64,000 nt of DNA from Xenophilus sp003671765. GTDB taxonomy: Bacteria; Pseudomonadota; Gammaproteobacteria; Burkholderiales; Burkholderiaceae_C. The notes under the pieces were generated by a model. The model saw nothing but the letters and a program-made list of their open reading frames with translations, made no database searches and was not told where the DNA came from. Where the stretch lies: assembly GCA_051414805.1 (NCBI GenBank), contig CP166702.1:3472001-3536000 (forward strand), written 5' to 3'. Shown in pieces: positions 19,023 through 25,870 of this stretch. Position 1 is the first letter of the stretch; each line of letters opens with the position of its first letter. A program made the translations under genes and the position numbers.

Positions 19023-19571
19023 ATGTTCACCCGCCCCCTGATCAAGCACTGCAAGAACTGCGGCACCGCGGTGGTGTACCGCGTGCCCGACGACGGCGAC
19101 GTCAAGGAACGCGCCGTCTGCCCGGCCTGCGGCACGATCCACTATGAGAACCCGCTCAACGTCGTCGGCACCATCCCGGTGCTGGGCGACAAGGTGCTGC
19201 TGTGCAAGCGCAACATCGAGCCGCGCTGGGGCAAGTGGACCCTGCCCGCCGGCTTCATGGAACTGGGCGAGACCACCGCCGAGGGCGCTGCGCGCGAGAC
19301 CGACGAGGAAGCCGGTGCCCAGTACGAGCTGGGCGGGCTCTTCGCGCTGATGAACGTGGTGCGCGTCGGGCAGGTGCACCTGTTCTACCGCGCCAAGCTG
19401 CTCAGCGACATCTTCGCGCCGGGGCACGAGACCATCGAGGCGAAGCTCTTCACCGAGGAAGAGATTCCCTGGGACGAGATTGCCTTTCGGACGGTGCGCG
19501 AGGCGCTCGAACGCTTCTTCGAGGACCGCCGCCAGGGCGAGTACCGCATCCACACGGTCGACATCGTGTGA
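19023..19571 (+). CDS. Nudix hydrolase with zinc ribbon
   Basis: The 182-residue protein has an N-terminal four-cysteine zinc ribbon (Cys10, Cys13, Cys33, Cys36) and a complete Nudix box at residues 77-98 (GFMELGETTAEGAARE, then EEAG). It hydrolyses a nucleoside diphosphate linked to another group. The ribbon-Nudix arrangement is shared with NADH pyrophosphatase-related proteins, but the N-terminal NudC domain is missing. The true substrate is not visible. It follows the FAH gene by 33 bases. Confidence 0.9.
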   Translation: MFTRPLIKHCKNCGTAVVYRVPDDGDVKERAVCPACGTIHYENPLNVVGTIPVLGDKVLLCKRNIEPRWGKWTLPAGFMELGETTAEGAARETDEEAGAQYELGGLFALMNVVRVGQVHLFYRAKLLSDIFAPGHETIEAKLFTEEEIPWDEIAFRTVREALERFFEDRRQGEYRIHTVDIV

Positions 19572-19603
19572 GCCGGTGGCGACGCGGCATTTCGAGCCCG
19601 ATC

Positions 19604-19653
19604 GGCTCGCAGCCCCCGTCCCACCTGCGCAAGCAGCTACCGATTTCATAGCA
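19604..19653 (-). repeat. Dispersed repeat, copy E (diverged), upstream of creA
   Basis: On the minus strand this intergenic segment starts TGCTATGAAATCGGTAGCTG, continues CTTGCGC, and has GGGACGGGGGCTGC where other copies have GGACGGGCGCT. It fills most of the gap between the Nudix and creA genes. Confidence 0.6.
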
Positions 19654-19685
19654 TGGCAGGCCACTGCCGAGGATTCGCGAACGCC

Positions 19686-20162
19686 ATGAACAAGCTCCTT
19701 ACGCTGCTGATGTGCGCCCTGGCCGGCGCCGCGGCTTCCACGGCCGGCGCAGAGACGGTCGGCGACGTCGACACCGCCTTCAAGCTCATCGGCCCCGACC
19801 ACAAGATCGTGGTCGACGCCTACGACGACCCGCGCGTGAACGGCGTGACCTGCTACGTCTCGCGCGCCAAGACGGGCGGCATCTCCGGCGCCTTCGGCCT
19901 GGCCGAGGACAAGGCCGAAGCGTCGATCGCCTGCCGCCAGGTCGGACCGATCGGCTTCACCGGCCCGTTGCCCAAGCGCGAGGAGGTGTACGCCGAGCGG
20001 CAGTCGATCCTGTTCAAGCGCCTGCGCGTGGTGCGCTTGGTCGACGCCAGGCGCAACACGCTGATCTACCTCACCTATTCCGACAAGCTGATCGACGGCT
20101 CGCCGCAGAACGCGGTGACGGCGGTGCCGGTCGATCGCGCAACGCCAATTCCGATGAAATGA
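19686..20162 (+). CDS. creA: CreA family periplasmic protein
   Basis: The 158-residue protein has a signal peptide (residues 1-23, ending AGA) and the CreA/DUF1141-type body (DVDTAFKLIGPDHKIVVDAYDDP and VNGVTCYVSRAKTGG). It is a conserved periplasmic protein of unknown function, first seen in the E. coli cre region. I use the ATG at 19686, which starts the hydrophobic leader. Two cysteines could form a disulfide. Confidence 0.88.
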   Translation: MNKLLTLLMCALAGAAASTAGAETVGDVDTAFKLIGPDHKIVVDAYDDPRVNGVTCYVSRAKTGGISGAFGLAEDKAEASIACRQVGPIGFTGPLPKREEVYAERQSILFKRLRVVRLVDARRNTLIYLTYSDKLIDGSPQNAVTAVPVDRATPIPMK

Positions 20163-20178
20163 GAAAGGCCGCGCCAGG

Positions 20179-21957
20179 GTGACCGCCGCCAGCACGCCAA
20201 GCGCCACGACAAGCAGCGCCATCCGCACCCTTTACCGCGCGCTGTGGCAGCACGCCGAGGGCGTGCGCGGCCAGCTCGTGGGCGCGGCGGCGCTGCTGGG
20301 CGGCTCGCAGCTCGTGCGGCTGGCCATGCCCTGGCTCGCGGCGCAGGCAATCAATGCGCTGCAGAAGGGCCAGGTGCCCGCCGCGGGGCGCTGGATCGCG
20401 GTGCTGATGGGCGTATACCTGGTGTCCTGGCTGCTGCACGGGCCGGGCCGCGTGCTCGAGCGCAACGTGGGCGTGCGCGTGCGCGAGCGGCTGAGCGACC
20501 AGCTGTACGGGCGCATCACTGCCGCTCCCCTGGCCTGGCGCGACGGGCACCACTCGGGCGAACTGCAGCACCGGGTGCACCAGGCGAGCCGCGCGCTGTC
20601 GGACTTCGCGCAGAACCAGTTCGTCTACGTGCAAAGTGCGCTCAGCTTCGCAGGGCCGCTGGTGGCACTGGCGCTGCTCTCGCACACCAGCGGGCTGATC
20701 GCGCTGGTGGGCTACGTCGTGATCGGCGCGGCGATCCTGCGCTTCGACAAGGCCTTGATGGTCCTGGCCCGGCAGGAGAACGACGCCGACCGCCGCTACG
20801 CCGCGGCGCTGCTCGACTTCGTCGGCAACGCGTCGACGGTGATCGGCCTTCGGCTGCAGGCGGCATCGGCCAGGCTGCTGCGCCGGCGCATGGAAGCGGT
20901 GTCGGCGCCGCTCAAGCGCGCAGTCGTGGTCAACGAGGGCAAGTGGTTCGCGGTCGACATGCTGGGCCTGGGACTGACCTGGCTGCTGGTGGCCATCTAC
21001 GTCTGGCAGGCCATCTCGGCCGGCGGCACGGCATCGGCGGTGATGCTGGGCACCGTGTTCATGATCTACCAGTATGCGCAGCAGGCGGCGTCGGTCGTGA
21101 GCTCGATGGCAGCCAACTTCCAGAACTTCGCGCGCATGCACACCGACTACGGCAGCGCCGAGCCGATCTGGGCCGCACCGGGCGATCCGGCGGTCGCACC
21201 GCCGCCGGTGGACGCCGGCGCGCACTGGACCACCTTGGCGGTGCACGGCGTGCACTGGGGCTATGCCGACAGCAGCCGCGGCGGCGGCCTGCACGATCTG
21301 TCGCTCACGCTGCGCCGCGGTGAGCGGGTGGCGTTGATCGGCCCGAGCGGCGGCGGCAAGAGCACGCTGCTGCGGGCGCTGGCCGGGCTCTATGTGCCGC
21401 AACAGGGCACGCTCACGATCGACGGCCAGCCGCAGCCCTGGGCGCGGCTGCGCGCGCTGGCGACCCTGATCCCGCAGGAGGCCGAGGTCTTCGAGGCCAG
21501 CGTGCGCGAGAACCTCACCTTCGGCGAGACCGCCGACGAGGCCGTGCTGCAGCAGTCGGTGCACGCCAGCGCCTTCGACGAGGTGCTGGCCCGCCTGCCC
21601 GACGGGCTGGCGAGTCCGCTCACAGAGCGCGGCTTCAACCTCTCCGGCGGCCAGCGGCAACGCCTGGCCTTGGCGCGCGGCGCGCTGGCGGCCCATGGCA
21701 GCTCGCTGCTGCTCTTGGACGAGCCGACGAGCGCCCTCGACCCGCAGACCGAGGGCCGGGTGTTCGAACGCATGGCCAGCGCCTTTCCGCAGGCCTGCCT
21801 GATCGCGTCGGTGCACCGGCTGAGCCTGCTGGAACGCTTCGACACGGTCGTCATCCTGGAAGCCGGGCGCGTGGCAGACTTCGGTCCCCGCGACGAACTG
21901 CTGGCGAGGCACCCGCATCTGTCGACGCAGGTGCAGGCGCGCGGCACGCCGCGTTAA
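20179..21957 (+). CDS. ABC transporter ATP-binding/permease fusion (exporter type)
   Basis: The 592-residue half-transporter has an N-terminal transmembrane domain with about six segments (residues 30-330) and a C-terminal ATPase with GPSGGGKST (Walker A), LSGGQRQR (signature), LLLLDEPTSALD (Walker B) and the H-loop histidine in SVHRLS. It would act as a homodimer exporting a lipid or another hydrophobic compound. The GTG start lies 16 bases after creA, suggesting cotranscription. Confidence 0.9.
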   Translation: MTAASTPSATTSSAIRTLYRALWQHAEGVRGQLVGAAALLGGSQLVRLAMPWLAAQAINALQKGQVPAAGRWIAVLMGVYLVSWLLHGPGRVLERNVGVRVRERLSDQLYGRITAAPLAWRDGHHSGELQHRVHQASRALSDFAQNQFVYVQSALSFAGPLVALALLSHTSGLIALVGYVVIGAAILRFDKALMVLARQENDADRRYAAALLDFVGNASTVIGLRLQAASARLLRRRMEAVSAPLKRAVVVNEGKWFAVDMLGLGLTWLLVAIYVWQAISAGGTASAVMLGTVFMIYQYAQQAASVVSSMAANFQNFARMHTDYGSAEPIWAAPGDPAVAPPPVDAGAHWTTLAVHGVHWGYADSSRGGGLHDLSLTLRRGERVALIGPSGGGKSTLLRALAGLYVPQQGTLTIDGQPQPWARLRALATLIPQEAEVFEASVRENLTFGETADEAVLQQSVHASAFDEVLARLPDGLASPLTERGFNLSGGQRQRLALARGALAAHGSSLLLLDEPTSALDPQTEGRVFERMASAFPQACLIASVHRLSLLERFDTVVILEAGRVADFGPRDELLARHPHLSTQVQARGTPR

Positions 21958-21973
21958 ATCCTGCAGACCTTTA

Positions 21974-22033
21974 CAAGACAAATACAGGTCGGCCGCATGC
22001 CGGGCCTGCGCGAGCAGCTATCATTTTCATAGC
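21974..22033 (-). repeat. Dispersed repeat, copy F (diverged)
   Basis: On the minus strand it starts GCTATGAAAATGATAGCTG, then CTCGCGC, with a weakly conserved 3' part. It lies in the gap between the ABC exporter and the LytM lipoprotein gene. Confidence 0.55.
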
Positions 22034-22148
22034 TAGCCGATCCTTCAACGGTGCGGCGCGACGGCCCCACGCCCGGGCGTGCCGTCCTGCGCACCGGCTG
22101 CATCCATCCGCGCGCCCGACATGCGCGCCCGACGGGACACACAGAACA

Positions 22149-22682
22149 ATGACTTTCGCTACCCTCCGCTCTTCCCTTCTGATCGCCACCGCGGCCGTTC
22201 TGGCGGCCTGCTCGAGCACGCCGCCGCCCGCACCCAAGCCTGCGCCCGCGCGCCAGGCGCCCGCGCCGTCCGCGCCGGCGCCCGCCCCTGCGCCCGCCGC
22301 GCCTGCACAACCGGCCGCGTTCATCCGCCCGGCCGAGGGCCCGACGCTGGCCCGCTTCGACGGCAGGAGCAACAAGGGCCTGGACATCGGCGGCAAGGCC
22401 GGCGACCCGGTGCTGGCCTCTGCGGACGGACGCGTCGTCTTCGTCGGCGGCCAGCTGCGCGGCTACGGCAACATGGTCATCGTCAAGCACAACGACACCT
22501 TCCTCACGGCCTACGCGCACAACCAGAAGATCCTGGTCAAGGAGAAGGACAACGTGCGCCAGGGACAGCAGATCGCCGAGATGGGCAGGAGCGGCACCGA
22601 CCGCGTGAAGCTGCACTTCGAGGTGCGCAAGCAGGGCGTGGCGGTCGATCCGCAGCCCTACCTGGACGGCAAGGCGCGCTGA
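22149..22682 (+). CDS. LytM/M23-domain lipoprotein, probably catalytically inactive
   Basis: The 177-residue product has a lipoprotein signal with lipobox LAAC (Cys21), a Pro/Ala-rich linker (residues 24-57) and a LytM (peptidase M23) domain from about residue 60. The zinc site is broken: the first His of HxGxD is Asn75 (NKGLD) and the first His of HxH is Lys154 (KLH). Like EnvC and NlpD, it is therefore more likely an activator of cell-wall amidases than an enzyme. It is short for NlpD and has no LysM domain. Confidence 0.85.
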   Translation: MTFATLRSSLLIATAAVLAACSSTPPPAPKPAPARQAPAPSAPAPAPAPAAPAQPAAFIRPAEGPTLARFDGRSNKGLDIGGKAGDPVLASADGRVVFVGGQLRGYGNMVIVKHNDTFLTAYAHNQKILVKEKDNVRQGQQIAEMGRSGTDRVKLHFEVRKQGVAVDPQPYLDGKAR

Positions 22683-22806
22683 CGCCACCGCGCTATCCCG
22701 CCCGCGGCGGCGCCCTCGGCCACCTGGCCTGCGGCATTTGGCGTAGTGACCGGCGGCGGCGCGCGCCCTAAGCTCCCGACATCCCCGCTCCGGAGCGACT
22801 GCCGTG

Positions 22807-23019
22807 ATGGACACCCCGCAAGCCTTGGACGACACCGAACTGCAGACCCTGGCGCAGACCTGGCGGCGTGAAGCGCTCACGGGCAGCTGGCAGGCCGCGC
22901 GCATGGCGCGCGCGCTGGAAGCCGAGCAGCGCCGTCGCATCGTGCAAAGCGCCTGGCAGCAGCTCGATCCGGCGCCTCTGCCGACCGAGCAGGGTGGCTG
23001 GTGGCGCCTGCAGCGCTGA
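22807..23019 (+). CDS. Small hypothetical protein
   Basis: About 70 residues, predicted mostly helical and rich in Arg, Gln and Trp (ALEAEQRRRIVQSAWQQL), with no signal peptide. Overlapping GTG and ATG starts at 22804/22807 are possible. No family is recognised. Third-position G/C bias supports coding. Confidence 0.55.
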   Translation: MDTPQALDDTELQTLAQTWRREALTGSWQAARMARALEAEQRRRIVQSAWQQLDPAPLPTEQGGWWRLQR

Positions 23020-23309
23020 AACGCCGAACCCCGCATCTCCGGTCTGCCGATCGGCCCCAATCCCCCCCTCCGACGCGCAGTCTGCGGCGCGCCAGCGCTC
23101 GCTGGTCTTCATCACCCACAGGGTGAATGTCGGTCGACTTCGCACGATTGTTTCGATGGCGTGAACGGTTCGTTCCGAATCGTGCGGGTTTCTACTTATC
23201 TTCCAGGTCCACAATTCATCCCACGGGCCAGCGATTGAACGCAGACCCGAAGCGGATCCGGGCAGGTGCCCACCGCTCTGTTCAAACGCTATCCAGCAAG
23301 GAGCACATC
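23020..23309 (+). promoter_or_regulatory. Intergenic region with a 9-bp inverted repeat upstream of the DUF4148-like gene
   Basis: No gene is apparent. The arms CGCACGATT (23140-23148) and AATCGTGCG (23177-23185) form a perfect inverted repeat with a 28-base spacer. A second, imperfect hairpin (CACCC/GGGTG) lies at 23113-23125. This could be a regulator site for the following exported protein. The leader runs to a GGAG ribosome site at 23300-23303. Confidence 0.35.
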
Positions 23310-23678
23310 ATGAAGACCTCGAAGATCATCGCCATCGCCGCCCTTTCCCTCGTCGCCGCCGCCGGCGTTGCCCAGGCCGAGGAATACCAAGGCGTGACCA
23401 CCGTCAACTCGGTGGCCAGCCGTGCCGAAGTGAACAGCCAGGCCGTCGTGGCCGCGCACTCGGCCAACCCGTACGCCGAAGGCGCCAACGCCGGAGTGCC
23501 TGCCACCATCGTGTCGCAGGCCGACCGCAACGCCGTGCGTGCCGGTGCCGTCGCCGCTGCCCACGACCCGACGTGGAACCTGGACCGCAAGGCCTTCGTG
23601 AACAGCACGATCCCCTCGCAATACACCCAGGGCAGCCTGGCCGTGCGTCGCGCCGCCACCCGCAGCGCCGCACTCTGA
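23310..23678 (+). CDS. Small exported protein (DUF4148-like)
   Basis: The 122-residue protein has a clear Sec signal peptide (residues 1-23, ending AQA) and a mature part with repeated short segments around VAAHSANPYAEG and AVAAAHDPTWN. Such small secreted proteins occur as paralogue families in Burkholderiales; their function is not known. The ATG at 23310 has an AAGGAG ribosome site. Two intrinsic terminators follow. Confidence 0.8.
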   Translation: MKTSKIIAIAALSLVAAAGVAQAEEYQGVTTVNSVASRAEVNSQAVVAAHSANPYAEGANAGVPATIVSQADRNAVRAGAVAAAHDPTWNLDRKAFVNSTIPSQYTQGSLAVRRAATRSAAL

Positions 23679-23774
23679 TCGTCGACCGTGCCCCATGGGG
23701 CACGCACCGCGCACTCAGGCGGGCGCCGCCTGAAAGAGGTCCAGGAACGGGCCTGGGAGGCGCCTGAATGCAGG

Positions 23775-23814
23775 ACCCGGCACGCATCACTGCGTGGCCG
23801 GGTTTCTTTTTTTT
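23775..23814 (+). terminator. Intrinsic terminator of the DUF4148-like gene
   Basis: Arms ACCCGGC-ACGCA and TGCGT-GCCGGGT (one bulged G) enclose a TCAC loop, followed by TTCTTTTTTTT. It is a strong plus-strand terminator about 100 bases after the gene. Confidence 0.9.
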
Positions 23815-23870
23815 GCGCGCGCGTTGTGAGCCGTCGGACGCTTCGAGGGCGCACAGCGGGGGCGCCTAGA

Positions 23871-23910
23871 ACAAAGGCCGCTGGCTCATCGCCAGCGGCC
23901 TTTGCTTTTC
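23871..23910 (+). terminator. Second hairpin terminator
   Basis: A perfect 13-base stem AAAGGCCGCTGGC/GCCAGCGGCCTTT (23873-23885 and 23891-23903) with a 5-base loop is followed by GCTTTTC. No gene ends just before it, so it may terminate a short RNA or back up the previous terminator. The flanking 23679-23998 has no coding sequence that I can support. Confidence 0.7.
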
Positions 23911-23998
23911 AACCCCGCCTTTCCCTGTGACGGCAAGGTAGCGCCCAGCCACATTCCTACACCGGGCGACGCGATGTTTTTTCAGAATCCGCGTCGCC

Positions 23999-24190
23999 AT
24001 GACACCCACCTCCATCGATCAACCGCAGGCCTCCAGCGACGACCGGTCACGTGAGCTCGATCCCGACAGCTGGCCCTGCCGCATGAAGAAGGCCGTTTAT
24101 GCGAGCGTGTTCATTGCGGCCGTTGCATCGTGGCTCGCCGCGGCGGCGAGCGCGATGTATTTCGCCGTGGTCGATGTAGTGCGCGGATAG
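23999..24190 (+). CDS. Small single-pass membrane protein
   Basis: The 63-residue product has a polar, acidic N-terminal half (residues 1-27) and one transmembrane segment (about 31-57, VYASVFIAAVASWLAAAASA). No family is recognised. The coding support is modest: an ATG, a plausible membrane topology and the correct codon bias, but no clear ribosome site. Confidence 0.45.
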   Translation: MTPTSIDQPQASSDDRSRELDPDSWPCRMKKAVYASVFIAAVASWLAAAASAMYFAVVDVVRG

Positions 24191-24380
24191 CGCGGCGAGC
24201 GGTTCGGAAGTCGGGCTCTCCCGACAGCGTGTACTCGTCCGGACGCCGAAGCCCGACGCATGCCGGCGCGTCGCTGGATCCGAGGACCGCAATGATGGAT
24301 TGATGCCATCGTGGTCGCCCCCGTCCGACATTCACGCGGCGCGCTCGGCGGTATATCCGTGGCCTCGAAAGGAGTCAGGT

Positions 24381-24680
24381 GTGAGACGGCTGTTTGTGGT
24401 CACCGCATTGGAACGATACGGCGATCGAATTTTGCGCGCCAAGATTCGGGAGGCCGATGGCATACGAGGGACGTGGATCGACGACGCGAAGATCGTCGAC
24501 GCCGAGGAGCTCATGGCGCTCGTCGAACGAACCGACACCCGCGTGACCTCGATCACCCGAAGTGCGATGGCCGGGCCGGACCTGGCCATCGAAGAACGTC
24601 CGACGGGCCGGATGATCGTGCCGATTCTGGTGCCCGGCGTGCTGTACGGTCTCGACTCCGTGCAGACCGTCGTCGTCTAG
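24381..24680 (+). CDS. Small hypothetical protein (possible DUF3892-like)
   Basis: I place the start at the GTG at 24381 because it follows a near-perfect ribosome site AAAGGAG with six bases of spacing; an ATG at 24300 is in frame but has no such site. The 99-residue product is alpha/beta in character (RRLFVVTALERYGDRILRAK). Its length and the DAEELMALVE helix loosely recall DUF3892 proteins, which is a guess. It converges with the tRNA-Pro operon. Confidence 0.55.
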   Translation: MRRLFVVTALERYGDRILRAKIREADGIRGTWIDDAKIVDAEELMALVERTDTRVTSITRSAMAGPDLAIEERPTGRMIVPILVPGVLYGLDSVQTVVV

Positions 24681-24730
24681 GCGATCAGCCCCGCGTTTGT
24701 CAGGAACGGGCCGCCGTTGTCAAAGCCAAC

Positions 24731-24765
24731 GAAAAACGGGTTAGGCCTTGTGAGCCTAACCCGTT
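24731..24765 (-). terminator. Terminator at the end of the thrS-to-tRNA-Pro operon
   Basis: A perfect 12-base stem, AACGGGTTAGGC (24735-24746) and GCCTAACCCGTT (24754-24765), is followed on the minus strand by a short T-run. It lies 18 bases past the tRNA-Pro 3' end. Confidence 0.9.
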
Positions 24766-24782
24766 GATCTACTTTTTATTTT

Positions 24783-24859
24783 TGGTCGGTGTGAAAGGAT
24801 TCGAACCTTCGACCCCTTGCACCCCATGCAAGTGCGCTACCAGGCTGCGCCACACACCG
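24783..24859 (-). tRNA. tRNA-Pro (anticodon GGG)
   Basis: A 77-base tRNA with encoded CCA. The acceptor arms CGGTGTG/CACACCG pair, the anticodon stem is CTTGC/GCAAG with loop ATGGGGT, and the T-arm contains GGTTCGAATCC. It reads CCC and CCU proline codons. Its position after a MerR gene and before a terminator is the common arrangement in Burkholderiales. I see no integrase or att duplication at its 3' end. Confidence 0.97.
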
Positions 24860-24904
24860 AAGCTCTCGATTATATGCCGGGATTGGCGATTGCCCGGCAG
24901 TCGA

Positions 24905-25417
24905 TCAGTAAGTTGCTGCCAAAAGCTCGCGAATCTCGACGAGCTCGCTGCGCAGTTGCGCGAGCTGCGTGCGGTCGAGCACGACGAAGGGCATGGACGT
25001 GGTCGCGTACCACGCGGCGCGCTCTTCATGTGCGCCCGCCTCGTCCTGCTCGATCGGTGCATCCACGGCCGCATCCGCATCGACCACGAGGGCCTCGGCT
25101 TCGTCGCCGGCCTTGCGGCGGCCGCGCTCGATCTGCACGAGTTCCTGCAACTTGTTGCGCGCGCCGCTGATCGTGAAGCCCTGGTCGTAGAGCAGGTCGC
25201 GGATGCGGCGGATCATCAGCACTTCGTGGTGCTGGTAGTAGCGGCGGTTGCCACGGCGCTTCATCGGCCGCAGCTGGGTGAACTCCTGCTCCCAGTAGCG
25301 CAGCACGTGCGGTTTGACGCCGCACAGCTCGCCGACCTCACCGATCGTGAAGTAGCGCTTGACGGGGATGGGTGGGAGCGAGCCCCCGGCATGAACGCCG
25401 GCCTGCTTCTCGGCCAT
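24905..25417 (-). CDS. MerR-family transcriptional regulator
   Basis: The product of about 170 residues has a MerR HTH (KRYFTIGEVGELCGVKPHVLRYWEQEF), the wing around RRGNRRYYQHHEV, and an acidic C-terminal region without metal-binding cysteines. It is the conserved MerR-like gene found after ihfA in many beta- and gamma-proteobacteria, whose ligand and targets are unclear. A GTG at 25438 would add seven residues. It belongs to the thrS-pheT operon. Confidence 0.9.
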   Translation of the reverse strand: MAEKQAGVHAGGSLPPIPVKRYFTIGEVGELCGVKPHVLRYWEQEFTQLRPMKRRGNRRYYQHHEVLMIRRIRDLLYDQGFTISGARNKLQELVQIERGRRKAGDEAEALVVDADAAVDAPIEQDEAGAHEERAAWYATTSMPFVVLDRTQLAQLRSELVEIRELLAATY

Positions 25418-25491
25418 TTTCTCTATTGAAATCAACACGGTGCGGGGTAAACCTCAGAGGTTACTCCACGCACCTTGTCGGCGCCAAGCGC

Positions 25492-25854
25492 TTATTCGCC
25501 CTCGACGCTCCATTCGACGCTCGCGCCCCCCTCGTGGGTCGGCAAACCGTGAATCTGTTCCTTGAGTTTCGCGCTCGCATGGAAGGTCGCGACACGACGT
25601 GCGCCGATCGGAATGTGCTCGCCGGTGCGCGGATTGCGGCCCGGCCGCGGCGCCTTGGTGCGGATCTGGAAGTTGCCGAAGCCAGAGATCTTGACGTCAT
25701 CGCCTTCGATCAGACGCGCCGCGATAAGGTCGAAAAATGCCTCGACCATGTCCTTCGCCTCGCGCTTGTTCAAGCCGATCTGCTCGAACAGCAGGTCGGC
25801 CAGCTGCGCCTTGGTGAGCGCCGGCGTCTCGAGGGCTTCGATGGTGAATTCCAT
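25492..25854 (-). CDS. ihfA: Integration host factor subunit alpha
   Basis: The 120-residue DNA-bending protein forms a heterodimer with IhfB. The HU/IHF body runs from LTKAQLADLLFEQIGLN to the DNA-intercalating arm RNPRTGEHIPI. It has a C-terminal extension of about 15 residues (THEGGASVEWSVEGE) beyond the usual end. The ATG at 25854 has a CAGGAGA ribosome site and lies 16 bases after pheT, the standard pheST-ihfA arrangement. Confidence 0.96.
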   Translation of the reverse strand: MEFTIEALETPALTKAQLADLLFEQIGLNKREAKDMVEAFFDLIAARLIEGDDVKISGFGNFQIRTKAPRPGRNPRTGEHIPIGARRVATFHASAKLKEQIHGLPTHEGGASVEWSVEGE

Positions 25855-25870
25855 GGCCGATGTCTCCTGC

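Noticed and set aside
23687..23706. GTGCCCCATGGGGCAC after the DUF4148-like gene as a terminator
   Set aside because: The palindrome has no loop and no T-run. The stronger hairpin at 23775-23814 is the better terminator.
24700..24860. An integration site (attB) at tRNA-Pro
   Set aside because: No integrase, direct repeat of the tRNA 3' end or phage/ICE genes are nearby. The hairpin next to the tRNA is a normal terminator.
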